Shown here one piece after another: positions 24,078 through 32,873 of a stretch of 44,388 nt of DNA. The stretch is from Clostridia bacterium (GTDB lineage Bacteria > Bacillota > Clostridia > Peptostreptococcales > Anaerovoracaceae), in NCBI GenBank assembly GCA_024402995.1, contig JAKSSR010000002.1, positions 1-44,388 of the forward strand, in the 5' to 3' direction. Below the pieces are notes generated by a model that worked only from the letters and a program-made list of their open reading frames with translations, searched no databases and was not told the origin of the DNA. The translations under genes and the position numbers were made by a program. Position 1 is the stretch's first letter, and the number at the start of each line of letters is the position of its first letter.

Positions 24078-25610
24078 TTATTTCCTCGGATTCGCAATAA
24101 ATCTGCCGGGGGCAGCCCCGGTAAGAGCACCGTTTTCATATACGACCACACCGCCGTTGACCACCATTTCAATGCCCTTGGGAAGCCCTGTAGGATCGGT
24201 ATAGCTTCCGCCGGGTGCTATTGTATCTGCGTCAAACAGCAGCAGATCTGCATCAAAACCGGGACGAATAAGTCCTTTGGTCTTAAGCCCCAGATGGGCC
24301 GCTGTAACTGATGTCATCTTGGCAATGGCCTGCTCCATTGTCATGAGTCCCTTCTGCCTCCACATATAGTCCAGGGCCTGGGGGAAGGCGTTGTATCCTC
24401 TCGGATGAGTCATGCCGCAGCGGCTGTAAACAAGGCCGTCAGAGCCGACCACGGCACGGGGAGATGAAGCGATACGCGCCAGATCTTCGTCACCCATGGT
24501 GAAGTACATAGCCAAAGGTGCCTTGCAGTATTGAAGAATATCAAAAAGGGCCTCACAGTCAGTCTTTCCAACGGAATCGGCATAATCAGAAAGAGTACGT
24601 CCAACGGCCTGGGGAAGTTCATCCGCCATGGCAATAAAAATACCCTTTCCTCCGCCGCACTGACTGAAGCGGCCGTCCATGGAAATCAGTTCTTCTGCGT
24701 AAGCCCTGCGAATATCAGGATTTTTGAGGTCTTCCCTCATAGCATCCAGTCCCCGGTTGAGAGCCGCTTTGGGAAGGCATACATTTAAGCTGGTGCAGGA
24801 TGCCAAATATGGGTAAAAATCATACCAGACATCCTTAAGTCTGCTTCCGGCCTCTTCAATAAGTCTGAGAGTCTCCGCGGACTTGCCCCAGTTGTCTTTT
24901 CCGCACACCTTATGGTGGGAAATGTTAAGACGCACTCCGGCCTCGGCAGCACTATCGATAGATTCCCTGACAGACTCTACCAGACCGGAGGCTTCATTGC
25001 GCATATGTGTTGTATAAAGACCGTCATATGGAGCGACGACCTTCAGCAGTTCCACGATCTCTTCCTTTTCAGCATAGCAGCTGGGGGAATAAATGAGACC
25101 GGAACTCATGCCGAGAGCTCCATGGTCCATGGCATCCGCCAGAAAGACCTTCATCTTTTCCAGTTCTGCCGCGGAAGCAGGTCTTTCGTCATAGCCCATG
25201 GCGTATTTGCGCAGGGCAGAATGGCCCACAAGCTGCAGGTAATTTGCAGTATGAGGGAGACCTTCGGCATATTCTATAAACCTTGAGAAGCTCGTGCAGC
25301 TTCCAAGGTCGGGTTTTTCTTCATCTACGGGGAAAAGAGTAGATCCGCACTGCCCGCATACTTCTGTGGTAATGCCCTGGGCAGTCTTGCAGAGCAAGCC
25401 GTAATCCTTGCCGTAAACCTTATCGCCATGGGAATGGCAATCAATAAAGCCGGGAGAAAGATACAGTCCGTCACCGTCAATGACGCGTTGGGCGCTTTCA
25501 TCGGAAGAACAAATGCTGATAATGCCGTCCTTGACTGCGACACTGCCCCTGACAGCAGCAGCACCGCTTCCGTCTGCGATGTTTACATTACGAAACAACA
25601 TATCGTACAT
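24078..25610 (-). CDS. N-acyl-D-amino-acid deacylase (D-aminoacylase-type amidohydrolase)
   Basis: 510 residues, family length. Metal and catalytic motifs: PGFIDCHSHGD (His-x-His), TTEVCGQCGST (bridging Cys, typical for D-aminoacylases), TTHMRNEA (His), LNISHHKVCG (His), and VVGSDGLVYSRCGMTHPRG (catalytic Asp). The C-terminal strand DADLLLFDADTI closes the composite beta domain. Known reaction: hydrolysis of N-acyl-D-amino acids or D-aminoacyl N-acyl bonds in the cytosol. First ATG with AAAGGGGA upstream; a second ATG three codons on is possible. With M20 peptidases, NlpC/P60-like protein and NagA it points to a substrate bearing D-amino acids, as peptidoglycan or D-capped peptides do. Confidence 0.92.
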   Translation of the reverse strand: MYDMLFRNVNIADGSGAAAVRGSVAVKDGIISICSSDESAQRVIDGDGLYLSPGFIDCHSHGDKVYGKDYGLLCKTAQGITTEVCGQCGSTLFPVDEEKPDLGSCTSFSRFIEYAEGLPHTANYLQLVGHSALRKYAMGYDERPASAAELEKMKVFLADAMDHGALGMSSGLIYSPSCYAEKEEIVELLKVVAPYDGLYTTHMRNEASGLVESVRESIDSAAEAGVRLNISHHKVCGKDNWGKSAETLRLIEEAGSRLKDVWYDFYPYLASCTSLNVCLPKAALNRGLDAMREDLKNPDIRRAYAEELISMDGRFSQCGGGKGIFIAMADELPQAVGRTLSDYADSVGKTDCEALFDILQYCKAPLAMYFTMGDEDLARIASSPRAVVGSDGLVYSRCGMTHPRGYNAFPQALDYMWRQKGLMTMEQAIAKMTSVTAAHLGLKTKGLIRPGFDADLLLFDADTIAPGGSYTDPTGLPKGIEMVVNGGVVVYENGALTGAAPGRFIANPRK

Positions 25611-25633
25611 AACTAAAATCCCCTTTCTTCTGG

Positions 25634-26800
25634 CTACTCCGCAATTTTTTCCTGGTATTCTGCCTTAATGGCAGCCAAATAATCAGGTTCGTTGAGACAC
25701 TTGAGCGCAGTAAGGCCCGCGATCTGACTTGCTGTGACCATTGACCTTCTTGCGCAGGGCTTTTTCCCGTCAGCGGCGTACTCTTCGGTATGAGCGGGAG
25801 CCTTGGTATAGTAGGTATGGAAATAAATGGTGGGCGCCACCCAGGACACGTTGCCTACATCAGTAGAGCCGCGTCCTGCAGGGTGAGAATAATTAATATT
25901 CTCACAGCCCAGTTCTTCCATGACAGATAACATTTCCCTGCGGGGAGTTTCCAGAGACAGAAGGCTGTCATACTGCTTACGCATGGTAACATCAACGCCG
26001 GTACCGGTCATAAGGCAGGCGCCCTTGATAATGTCGGCAAAACGCTCCTTCATGTCAGCCAGATATCTGGAATTTGTATTTCTCAGGGTAACGGCCACCT
26101 TGCAGGTGTCTGGAACAACATTGGAAGGGCCTGTACCCTCGGAAATGGTGTAGTGGATACGTGTTCCCTCTGTGCAGTGCTCTCTCATCATTTCCAAAGC
26201 GTGGAACATGAGCAGAGCTGCATCAAGGGCACTGCGTCCTTTATAAGGCGCACCTGCCGCGTGGGCCTTTTTCCCATGGAAGGTGATGCTGTAGCCCTGG
26301 AGAGCAAGGTTTTCCCAGGAGATACCGGTACTGCTGCCGCTGTGATAAGCAAACACAAGATCGGCGTCGTTGAAGACACCGGCCTGAGCCATGTCGATTT
26401 TTCCGCCGGATCCTTCTTCGTCGGGGGTGCCGTAGATCACCAGCTTAACAGCCTTGTCGCTGACGTCACGAAGAGCAAGAGCCGCACCAATACCGGCCGG
26501 TCCCTGCAGATGGTGACCGCAGGCGTGATCAACATTCTTCAGGGCATCGTATTCCACCATAAAGCCTATGGTCGGACCGCCCTGTCCTCTTTCAAAAGTT
26601 CCTTTGAAAGCAGTATCTAACCCCGCAATGCCGTGTTCAATTTCAAAGCCCTGAGTTTTGAGGTAATCTTCCAAAGTCTTGCAGGCATAGTATTCCTGAC
26701 GGCCTGTTTCGGGATGATCGAAAATGTCACATGCCACCGCGAAAAGTTCGTCGGCTCTGTTTTCGACTGCTGCGCAAAGTGCTTTGCCCTGTTCTTTCAT
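25634..26800 (-). CDS. M20D-type amidohydrolase/peptidase (AbgB-like)
   Basis: 388 residues. Motifs: MVEYDALKNVDHACGHHLQG (His ligands), IYGTPDEEGSGGK (catalytic Glu pair), VFAYHSGSSTG (His), and the dimer-domain segment HGKKAHAAGAPYKGRSALDA. The C-terminal STDVGNVSWVAPTIYFHT carries the last His. This pattern fits aminobenzoyl-glutamate utilisation protein B and related N-acyl amino acid hydrolases. A conventional secretion signal is absent. SD AGAGGCAG. It sits between a Gfo/Idh/MocA oxidoreductase and the D-aminoacylase, so the operon has at least three different enzymes that cut amide bonds. The natural amide is not known. Confidence 0.9.
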   Translation of the reverse strand: MKEQGKALCAAVENRADELFAVACDIFDHPETGRQEYYACKTLEDYLKTQGFEIEHGIAGLDTAFKGTFERGQGGPTIGFMVEYDALKNVDHACGHHLQGPAGIGAALALRDVSDKAVKLVIYGTPDEEGSGGKIDMAQAGVFNDADLVFAYHSGSSTGISWENLALQGYSITFHGKKAHAAGAPYKGRSALDAALLMFHALEMMREHCTEGTRIHYTISEGTGPSNVVPDTCKVAVTLRNTNSRYLADMKERFADIIKGACLMTGTGVDVTMRKQYDSLLSLETPRREMLSVMEELGCENINYSHPAGRGSTDVGNVSWVAPTIYFHTYYTKAPAHTEEYAADGKKPCARRSMVTASQIAGLTALKCLNEPDYLAAIKAEYQEKIAE

Positions 26801-26810
26801 ATTCTGCCTC

Positions 26811-27974
26811 TTAGTATGAAGTGCTTGTGTCAGCGGTAACTTCCTTAACGTCAGTTTTGAGCCTTGAAGTTGCGACTCTCTTCATCAGTTCCTCATAATA
26901 AAGATCTTCGTCAATGGGAAGTTCAACGGTCTTTCCGAGGAAAGCAGACAGGTGCATAGCGTTGGAGAGCATCAGTCCATTGATTCCTTCTTCTCCTCTT
27001 GCTACAAGAGGTTCACCGCGCAGAATCGCGCCGCCCCATGCATTGAGAACGCCTGAGTGCTGAGGATTTTCACCGTCGGTGTCGGGAATAGAAACAGTAG
27101 TTCCGACAACACCGAAGGGTTCGGTGCAGGTGCGGGAGAATTCCTGCTCGGTCATATCATATTCAATAAGGGTAAGCTGATCGTTTTCGACTATCAGCTT
27201 TGCCTTGTCCATCTGGACTTCAAAGCGATTGGTTCCGCATGCGTCGCCGGTAGAGGTGACAAAGACACCGGTAGCGCCATTTTCGTATTCGACGTAAGCA
27301 GTAACATCATCTTCGACTTCAATATCGTGCCACTGGCCGAAGTGGAGCTGGGCATTGACCTTTACAGGCATGCCGCAGATCCACTGCCACAGATCCAGCT
27401 GATGGGGGCACTGGTTGAGAAGAACTCCGCCGCCTTCGCCGGCCCAGGTCGCTCTCCATTCACCGGAGTCGTAATAGCACTGGGGACGGTACCAGGTTGT
27501 GATGAGCCAGTTGGTTCTGCGGATCTGACCGTATTTGCCGGACTGGACCAGTTCTCTCATTTTGCGGTAAAGACAGTTGGTACGCTGGTTGAACATCATA
27601 CCGAATACAAGTTCGGGATGCTTTGCGGCTTCTGCGTTCATTTCACGGGCCTGCTTAGTATATACTGCGGCGGGCTTTTCGCACATGACATGGATGCCGC
27701 GCTTCATGCACGCAATTGCATAGCGGGGGTGGTCATAGTGAGGAACGCAGATTATGCAGGCATCGATCATTCCGCTGTCCAGCATTGCTTCCGCATTATC
27801 AAAATATGTAATGCCTTCGGGGAGATTTGCCTTGCCCCATTCGATTCGCTTAGGGTTCTTGTCGGCAATTGCCAACAGATCAAAATCGGGGCACTTTCCG
27901 GCCTTAAGGTTATTGGAGTGGGCGGTACCCATGTTGCCCAGACCTATGATTCCCAGTCTGATTTTATCCTGCAT
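26811..27974 (-). CDS. Gfo/Idh/MocA-family oxidoreductase
   Basis: 387 residues. N-terminal Rossmann domain with IGLGNMGTAHSNNL and DKNP at the end of the second strand; CEKPAAVYTKQAREM supplies the catalytic Lys of the EKP motif. The alpha/beta domain has WYRPQCYYDSGEWRATWAGE and GGGVLLNQCPHQLDLW (His of the active site). Known reaction type: NAD(P)-dependent oxidation or reduction of a sugar, inositol or uronate hydroxyl; family members also catalyse redox-assisted glycoside cleavage. It is one of three such enzymes in the operon and lies between uronate isomerase and the M20 gene. SD AAAGGATG. The substrate cannot be assigned. Confidence 0.93.
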   Translation of the reverse strand: MQDKIRLGIIGLGNMGTAHSNNLKAGKCPDFDLLAIADKNPKRIEWGKANLPEGITYFDNAEAMLDSGMIDACIICVPHYDHPRYAIACMKRGIHVMCEKPAAVYTKQAREMNAEAAKHPELVFGMMFNQRTNCLYRKMRELVQSGKYGQIRRTNWLITTWYRPQCYYDSGEWRATWAGEGGGVLLNQCPHQLDLWQWICGMPVKVNAQLHFGQWHDIEVEDDVTAYVEYENGATGVFVTSTGDACGTNRFEVQMDKAKLIVENDQLTLIEYDMTEQEFSRTCTEPFGVVGTTVSIPDTDGENPQHSGVLNAWGGAILRGEPLVARGEEGINGLMLSNAMHLSAFLGKTVELPIDEDLYYEELMKRVATSRLKTDVKEVTADTSTSY

Positions 27975-27991
27975 TTTTCATCCTTTCCGTA

Positions 27992-29257
27992 TTATTTACT
28001 GAAAAAAGCTTCTGCATTTTCGTAGCAGATGTTCTTGACTAAAATTCCGAGAGTTTCCATGTCGTCGGGATAGAGTCCCTCCTCCACCTGTTCTCCTATA
28101 AGCGCGCAGAGTATTCGTCTGTAATACTCGTGACGAACAAAGGATGTGAAGGAGCGGGAATCTGTAAGCATTCCCGCAGTTGACGCAAGGGATCCGGTTT
28201 CCATCAGTTCAAGGAGCTGACTTTTTATTCCGCGAATATGATCGTTGAACCACCAGGCTGCACCGAAAAGAACATCCGGAGCAAAGTCTCCGGCCAGGGT
28301 GGCCAGCATGCGGTTGTCCGACGGGTTCAGGTTATAGAGCACAGTCTTAGGCAGAGCGTCCTGTTCCTGGAGAGCCGAAAGGAATCCGGCAACTTCTATG
28401 GGGTCGATGGCCGGACCGATGCTGTCGCAGCCGCCGTCTCTGCCGAAGGATCCCATGATCTTCGGGTTTACGTTGCGCATGGGTCCCAAATGGATCTGCA
28501 TGACGATACTGCGCCTTTTATACTCTGCCGCCAGCATGCGGAGGAGAGGGTTGTCGGAGAATTCACCGGCACCGAAATCTGCGCAGATGCAGCCGTTTTC
28601 ACAGAAAAAGTCCAGGGCCTTGATGAGGGCCTCATCCACTCTGTCTGTGCCGTACTTTTCACAAAGAGCAGAACAGTCCGCATCCTTGACGCAATATTTA
28701 TCAGGGCGAAAACTGGGCAGGACCTTGAAGGGAATGGTCTTGTCCTGACGGATCATACGGTGCCACTCAAGAGAATCGGCAGGATCATCAGTAGTGCAGA
28801 GGACACGGACATTCATCTTCTCAAGAAGAGAAACTGTATCAAAGCCCTCTCCTTCGAGAATTCTGCAGGTCTGTTCCCAGATGTTTTCTGCTGTCTTGGG
28901 TGTAAGAACTTCATAAATGCCGAAGTAACGCTGGAGTTCCAGATGGCACCAGTGATGGAGGGGACTTCCCACCAGACCGGGCATCACTTCTGCCCACGCT
29001 TTGAATTTTTCAAAAGCGGGAGCATTGCCGGTAATAAGACTTTCGTCAATTCCCGCAGCGCGCATGGCGCGCCATTTATAGTGGTCTGTCTCCAGCCACA
29101 GTTCTGTCAGATTGGTAAAACGTCTATGCTCGGCAATATCTTTTGCGGAAAGATGATTGTGATAATCAAAAACGGGCATCTTTTCCGCAAAATCGAAATA
29201 AAGCCTCTTTGCAGTTTCTGTTGTAAGAAGGAAATTTTCGTCCAGATATTTTTTCAC
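27992..29257 (-). CDS. uxaC: Uronate isomerase (glucuronate/galacturonate isomerase)
   Basis: 421 residues, somewhat shorter than E. coli UxaC (470). Cytosolic aldose-ketose isomerisation of D-glucuronate to D-fructuronate or D-galacturonate to D-tagaturonate. Seen: PVFDYHNHLSAKDIAEH (metal-binding His-x-His), LTELWLETDHYKWRAMRAAG (typical UxaC block), GSPLHHWCHLELQRYFGI, and CTTDDPADSLEWH. The start is a GTG (29255-29257) abutting the preceding stop, with AAGGAGCG 7-8 bp upstream; no ATG fits. It is preceded by the LarA-type gene and fixes uronic acid as one of the operon substrates. Confidence 0.96.
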   Translation of the reverse strand: MKKYLDENFLLTTETAKRLYFDFAEKMPVFDYHNHLSAKDIAEHRRFTNLTELWLETDHYKWRAMRAAGIDESLITGNAPAFEKFKAWAEVMPGLVGSPLHHWCHLELQRYFGIYEVLTPKTAENIWEQTCRILEGEGFDTVSLLEKMNVRVLCTTDDPADSLEWHRMIRQDKTIPFKVLPSFRPDKYCVKDADCSALCEKYGTDRVDEALIKALDFFCENGCICADFGAGEFSDNPLLRMLAAEYKRRSIVMQIHLGPMRNVNPKIMGSFGRDGGCDSIGPAIDPIEVAGFLSALQEQDALPKTVLYNLNPSDNRMLATLAGDFAPDVLFGAAWWFNDHIRGIKSQLLELMETGSLASTAGMLTDSRSFTSFVRHEYYRRILCALIGEQVEEGLYPDDMETLGILVKNICYENAEAFFSK

Positions 29258-30529
29258 TTAAAAACGCTCCTTATTGATCCAGAGGCCTAAAGCCGGATTA
29301 GGGATGTAGTATATTTCTTCGCCGTCGACCGTGTTGTAACCGTAATGGAGTTTTTCGGGGTCATATTTGGCGGCGATCTCATCGTAGTCGGCGCTGTTAT
29401 AGCCTACTGATTCAATTTCCTGGCGGCTGATGTCCCTGACCGCGTAGGTAATGGAAAAACGGCCGTCAGAAGATCCGTGGATAAGATGTGCGGCGGCGCC
29501 CATATTGGCCCTCAAATCGGCGTTTTCGGCCTTTTTAAAGGCATCTAATGTGGTAAGTCTGCCCTTGTATCCGTACTTGCGGATGAGAAGGTCTACTGTA
29601 TCATCTTCACCGAAGCGTTCAACACCGGGAGCAAGAATTATCAGCTCGCCGCCGTCAGCCATGGCCATGCGAGTCCGGTAGACAGCCTTGTTGCCCAGCC
29701 AGGTGCTCTTGAACTCGGAGGGATCAAGATACACGACGCACTTTTTAAGGCCGTGCTCAACAAAATCTATATTCTTTTCCTGAGAAAGGGCTATGGCCTC
29801 TTCCAGGCACTTTCTGCCTTCACCGGCAAAGAATCCGTGAACGTGGACGTCACTTCCGTCAGCAGTAGTAACAGTGAGCATGTAGAGTACGGGCAGGTCT
29901 GCCAGGTAATGCTCAAGGCAGTAGTCGAACAGCTTGCGGACAGGGGTATGATCCTTGCCCATCATCCGTTCCATGCCGTAAACGGCTCCAAGCATGTGGG
30001 ACTTGTTGATCATGTCGCTGCCGCCAACGCCAACGAAAAGGTTTTTGGCGTGGTTTGACATACCTATGACTTCGTGAGGGACCACCTGACCGGGAGAAAT
30101 GATCAGGTCGTAACCGCCGTCTATGAGTCTGTGGTTCAGTTCTGCCCTGACGGGCTCATCCCAGAGTCCTTCGGAAATATCCTTCAGGAACTCAACGGGG
30201 ACCTGGCCCAGACTTACGACGTCATTGCGCCAGTCATGGACCAGCATTTTATCGTAAGGAATGCCTTCAAACATTTTGTCCCACTGCTGACGGCTGACAG
30301 GGACATGGGTCCCGAGGGCAGGAAGAACGTCCACGGACACACCCTTCTCTGTCAGTACCTTGTAGCAGTAAGAACTGATGAAACCGGCATTTGAGTGGTA
30401 TCTTGTAAAATCAGGGGGAATAATGAGGACCCTGGAAGGCTTGTAAGCGGCCAGACTATCGTTTAATGCCGATTTAAGTTCTTCCGGGCTCAGTCCGCCC
30501 GTTTTTGATATTCTGAAAACGTCTGACAT
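29258..30529 (-). CDS. LarA-family (nickel-pincer) racemase/epimerase, candidate gluconate/mannonate 2-epimerase
   Basis: 423 residues from the ATG at 30527-30529; a GTG three codons earlier (30538) is also possible. It aligns by eye with lactate racemase LarA: IPPDFTRY for D-H-T-R, LPALGTHVP (His75), VVPHEVIGMSNHAKNLFVG (His152 and the cofactor-attachment Lys162), and DMINKSHML (His178), so all four LarA active-site residues are kept. Known family reactions include racemisation of lactate and malate and 2-epimerisation of D-gluconate, using the pyridinium dithiocarboxylate nickel cofactor made by LarB, LarC and LarE, none of which is in the window. Between uxaC, an SDR and gnd, C2-epimerisation of an aldonate such as mannonate to gluconate is the best contextual guess. 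Confidence 0.8.
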   Translation of the reverse strand: MSDVFRISKTGGLSPEELKSALNDSLAAYKPSRVLIIPPDFTRYHSNAGFISSYCYKVLTEKGVSVDVLPALGTHVPVSRQQWDKMFEGIPYDKMLVHDWRNDVVSLGQVPVEFLKDISEGLWDEPVRAELNHRLIDGGYDLIISPGQVVPHEVIGMSNHAKNLFVGVGGSDMINKSHMLGAVYGMERMMGKDHTPVRKLFDYCLEHYLADLPVLYMLTVTTADGSDVHVHGFFAGEGRKCLEEAIALSQEKNIDFVEHGLKKCVVYLDPSEFKSTWLGNKAVYRTRMAMADGGELIILAPGVERFGEDDTVDLLIRKYGYKGRLTTLDAFKKAENADLRANMGAAAHLIHGSSDGRFSITYAVRDISRQEIESVGYNSADYDEIAAKYDPEKLHYGYNTVDGEEIYYIPNPALGLWINKERF

Positions 30530-30530
30530 T

Positions 30531-31379
30531 TTATACACCGCTGTATGCAGAGAAACCGCCGTCTACGGGAATGACAACTCCCGTTACAAATGACGCAGCT
30601 TCCTCGCAAAGGAGGAACAGAGTAGCGCCGACCAGTTCTTCGGGCTTACCGAAACGGTCCATGGGAGTTGCGGCAATGATCTTGCCGGTTCTTGCTGTGG
30701 GAGTACCGTCAGGATTCCAAAGCAAAGCGGCATTCTGCTTTGTGGAGAAAAATCCGGGAGCAATGGCGTTGACACGAATTCCGACCTTGGAGAAATGGAC
30801 TGCCATCCACTGAGTAAGGTTGGACAGAGCGGCCTTTGCGGAAGAATATGCGGGGATCTTGGTCAGGGGAGTGTAAGCATTCATGGAAGAAATATTCAGA
30901 ATGCTGCCGCCCTTTTCCAGCATATCCTTTGCGAAGCACTGGGTCGTGAGAATGGTACCGGTAATATTGAGGCCGAAAACCTTTTCAAAGCCTTCGCGGG
31001 GAAGATCAAAGAAGCTCTTGCGATTTTCGTCCATAAAGCATTCCATGGAGAAATATTCCTCGTCAGTGGATGCCATGGGGTTGTTTCCTCCGGCGCCGTT
31101 GATGAGAATGTCACACTTGCCCAACTCAGAGACCACCTTTTCGTGGGCAGCCTCCAGGCTCTTTTCGTCCAGAACGTCTGCGCTTACGGCGATGGCGATG
31201 CCGCCTGCGGCCTTGATCTCATCAGCCAGAGCCAGACCGGCATCAAGGTTTCTGTTGAGTATGGCCACCTTTGCCCCGGCGGAAGCCAGAGCCCTTGCAA
31301 ACTCGCTGCACAGGACACCGGAGCCTCCGGTTATAACCGCCACCTTACCTGTAAAATCAAAACTGAAAGTCTTTGCCAT
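30531..31379 (-). CDS. SDR-family dehydrogenase, candidate fructuronate reductase (UxuB/YjmF type)
   Basis: 282 residues. SDR fold: cofactor motif TGGSGVLCSEFARALASAG, ILINGAGGNNP, catalytic Ser in ILNISSMNAYTP and Tyr-x-x-x-Lys in PAYSSAKAALSNL, then GIRVNAIAPGFFSTKQN and a C-terminal VTGVVIPVDGG. The long insert around residues 95-125 (ASTDEEYFSMECF...) and the FFSTKQNAALL segment resemble the SDR-type D-mannonate oxidoreductases of Bacillus. That identification is by recollection, supported by the uxaC neighbour. The start is MAKTF (ATG 31377-31379) with AAGGTGA five bases upstream; an in-frame ATG at 31394 lacks an SD. Expected step: D-fructuronate plus NADH to D-mannonate. Confidence 0.85.
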   Translation of the reverse strand: MAKTFSFDFTGKVAVITGGSGVLCSEFARALASAGAKVAILNRNLDAGLALADEIKAAGGIAIAVSADVLDEKSLEAAHEKVVSELGKCDILINGAGGNNPMASTDEEYFSMECFMDENRKSFFDLPREGFEKVFGLNITGTILTTQCFAKDMLEKGGSILNISSMNAYTPLTKIPAYSSAKAALSNLTQWMAVHFSKVGIRVNAIAPGFFSTKQNAALLWNPDGTPTARTGKIIAATPMDRFGKPEELVGATLFLLCEEAASFVTGVVIPVDGGFSAYSGV

Positions 31380-31397
31380 TTGAGTCACCTTCATGCT

Positions 31398-32849
31398 TTA
31401 AGCATTGTATGCCTTGGAAGTGGTCTTGCCGCCGTGGCCGGTCCAGTCAGTATGGAAGAATTCACCGCGGGGAGCGTCGGTTCTCTCGTAGGTGTGAGCG
31501 CCAAAATAGTCGCGCTGAGCCTGGAGCAGGTTGGCAGGAAGATTTGCGGTGGTGTAGCCGTCGAAATAGCTGAGGGCGGATGCCATGGCGGGTACGGGAA
31601 CGCCGCTCATGACTGCAGCGGAAACAACTCTTCTCCAGGAGGGGACAAGAGCCTCGATCATAGCCTGGAACCGGCCGTCAAGCAGCAGATTTTCAAGGGC
31701 AGGATCCTCGGTGTAAGCCTTGGTGATCAATCCAAGGAAGACGCTTCTGATTATACAGCCGCCGCGCCACATCTGAGCGATGCCTGCGTAGTTCAGGTTC
31801 CAGCCGTAGGTCTTGGCTGCGGCTCTCATGAGGGTATAGCCCTGAGCGTAGGAAACGATCTTGGCTGCCAGAAGAGCCTTGCGCAGGTCTTCTGCAAATG
31901 CGGCCCTGTCGCCTTCAAAGGCTGCGATTTTCTTGGAATACCGGGCGCTGGCCTTGACTCTTTCATCCTTCATGGAGGAGAGGCAGCGTGCGAATACTGC
32001 CTCGGCGATAAGGGTGCGGGGTACGCCTTCATCCAGTGCGGAGATGCCGGTCCACTTACCGGTACCCTTCTGGCCAGCCTTATCCAGGATCTTTTCCACC
32101 AGAGCGCTGCCGTCCTCATCCTTGTGGCCCAGGATCTCGCCGGTGATCTGGATCAGGTAGGAGTCCAGCTCGGTGGAGTTCCAGTCCTTGAAGACCCGGC
32201 TCATTTCGTCGTCGCTCATGCCGATGTAGTCGCGCATCAGCTGGTAGGACTCGCATATCAGTTCCATGTCGCCGTATTCAATGCCGTTGTGGACCATCTT
32301 GACGAAATGTCCGGCTCCGTTTTCGCCGACCCAGTCGCAGCAGGGAGTGCCGTCGTCGGTCTTGGCGCAGATGCTCTGGAAAATGGGTTTGACAAAGGGC
32401 CAGGCGGCAGGAGAACCGCCGGGCATCATGCTGGGTCCCAGAAGAGCGCCCTCTTCGCCGCCGGAAACGCCGGTGCCGATGTAGAGCTTACCCTTGGATT
32501 CAACATACGCCGTGCGTCTTGCGGTGTCGGGGAAATGACTGTTGCCGCCGTCGATAAGGATGTCGCCGTCCTCAAGGAGAGGCAGGAGCTTTTCTATCAT
32601 GTCGTCGACGGCGCTGCCGGCCTTGACCATCATGAAGACCTTGCGGGGCTTGGCCAGATTGTCAACCAGCTCCTGAAGGCTGTGGCAGCCGATGACGTTT
32701 TTACCTGCGGCTCTGCCGGAGGTAAAGGCGTCCACCTTCTCCACGGTCCTGTTGAAAACCGCGACGGTAAAGCCCTTGGATTCCATGTTCATTACGAGAT
32801 TTTCGCCCATTACGGCAAGGCCGATGAGGCCGATATCTGCTTTTTTCAT
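31398..32849 (-). CDS. gnd: 6-phosphogluconate dehydrogenase (decarboxylating)
   Basis: 483 residues, full length. It oxidises 6-phosphogluconate to ribulose-5-phosphate plus CO2. Motifs: LIGLAVMGENLVMNMESKG (Rossmann), FNRTVEKVD (cofactor end of strand 2), DGGNSHFPDT, GTGVSGGEEGALLGPS, the catalytic KMVHNGIEYGDM, and WRGGCIIRSVFL near the C-terminus with FHTDWTGHGG. SD AGGAGG. Unusual position: an oxidative pentose-phosphate enzyme inside a uronate operon, between an SDR reductase and a PfkB kinase. That placement is the main evidence for a gluconate-6-phosphate route. Confidence 0.97.
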   Translation of the reverse strand: MKKADIGLIGLAVMGENLVMNMESKGFTVAVFNRTVEKVDAFTSGRAAGKNVIGCHSLQELVDNLAKPRKVFMMVKAGSAVDDMIEKLLPLLEDGDILIDGGNSHFPDTARRTAYVESKGKLYIGTGVSGGEEGALLGPSMMPGGSPAAWPFVKPIFQSICAKTDDGTPCCDWVGENGAGHFVKMVHNGIEYGDMELICESYQLMRDYIGMSDDEMSRVFKDWNSTELDSYLIQITGEILGHKDEDGSALVEKILDKAGQKGTGKWTGISALDEGVPRTLIAEAVFARCLSSMKDERVKASARYSKKIAAFEGDRAAFAEDLRKALLAAKIVSYAQGYTLMRAAAKTYGWNLNYAGIAQMWRGGCIIRSVFLGLITKAYTEDPALENLLLDGRFQAMIEALVPSWRRVVSAAVMSGVPVPAMASALSYFDGYTTANLPANLLQAQRDYFGAHTYERTDAPRGEFFHTDWTGHGGKTTSKAYNA

Positions 32850-32873
32850 TGTATTATCCTCCTGATCTCCCGA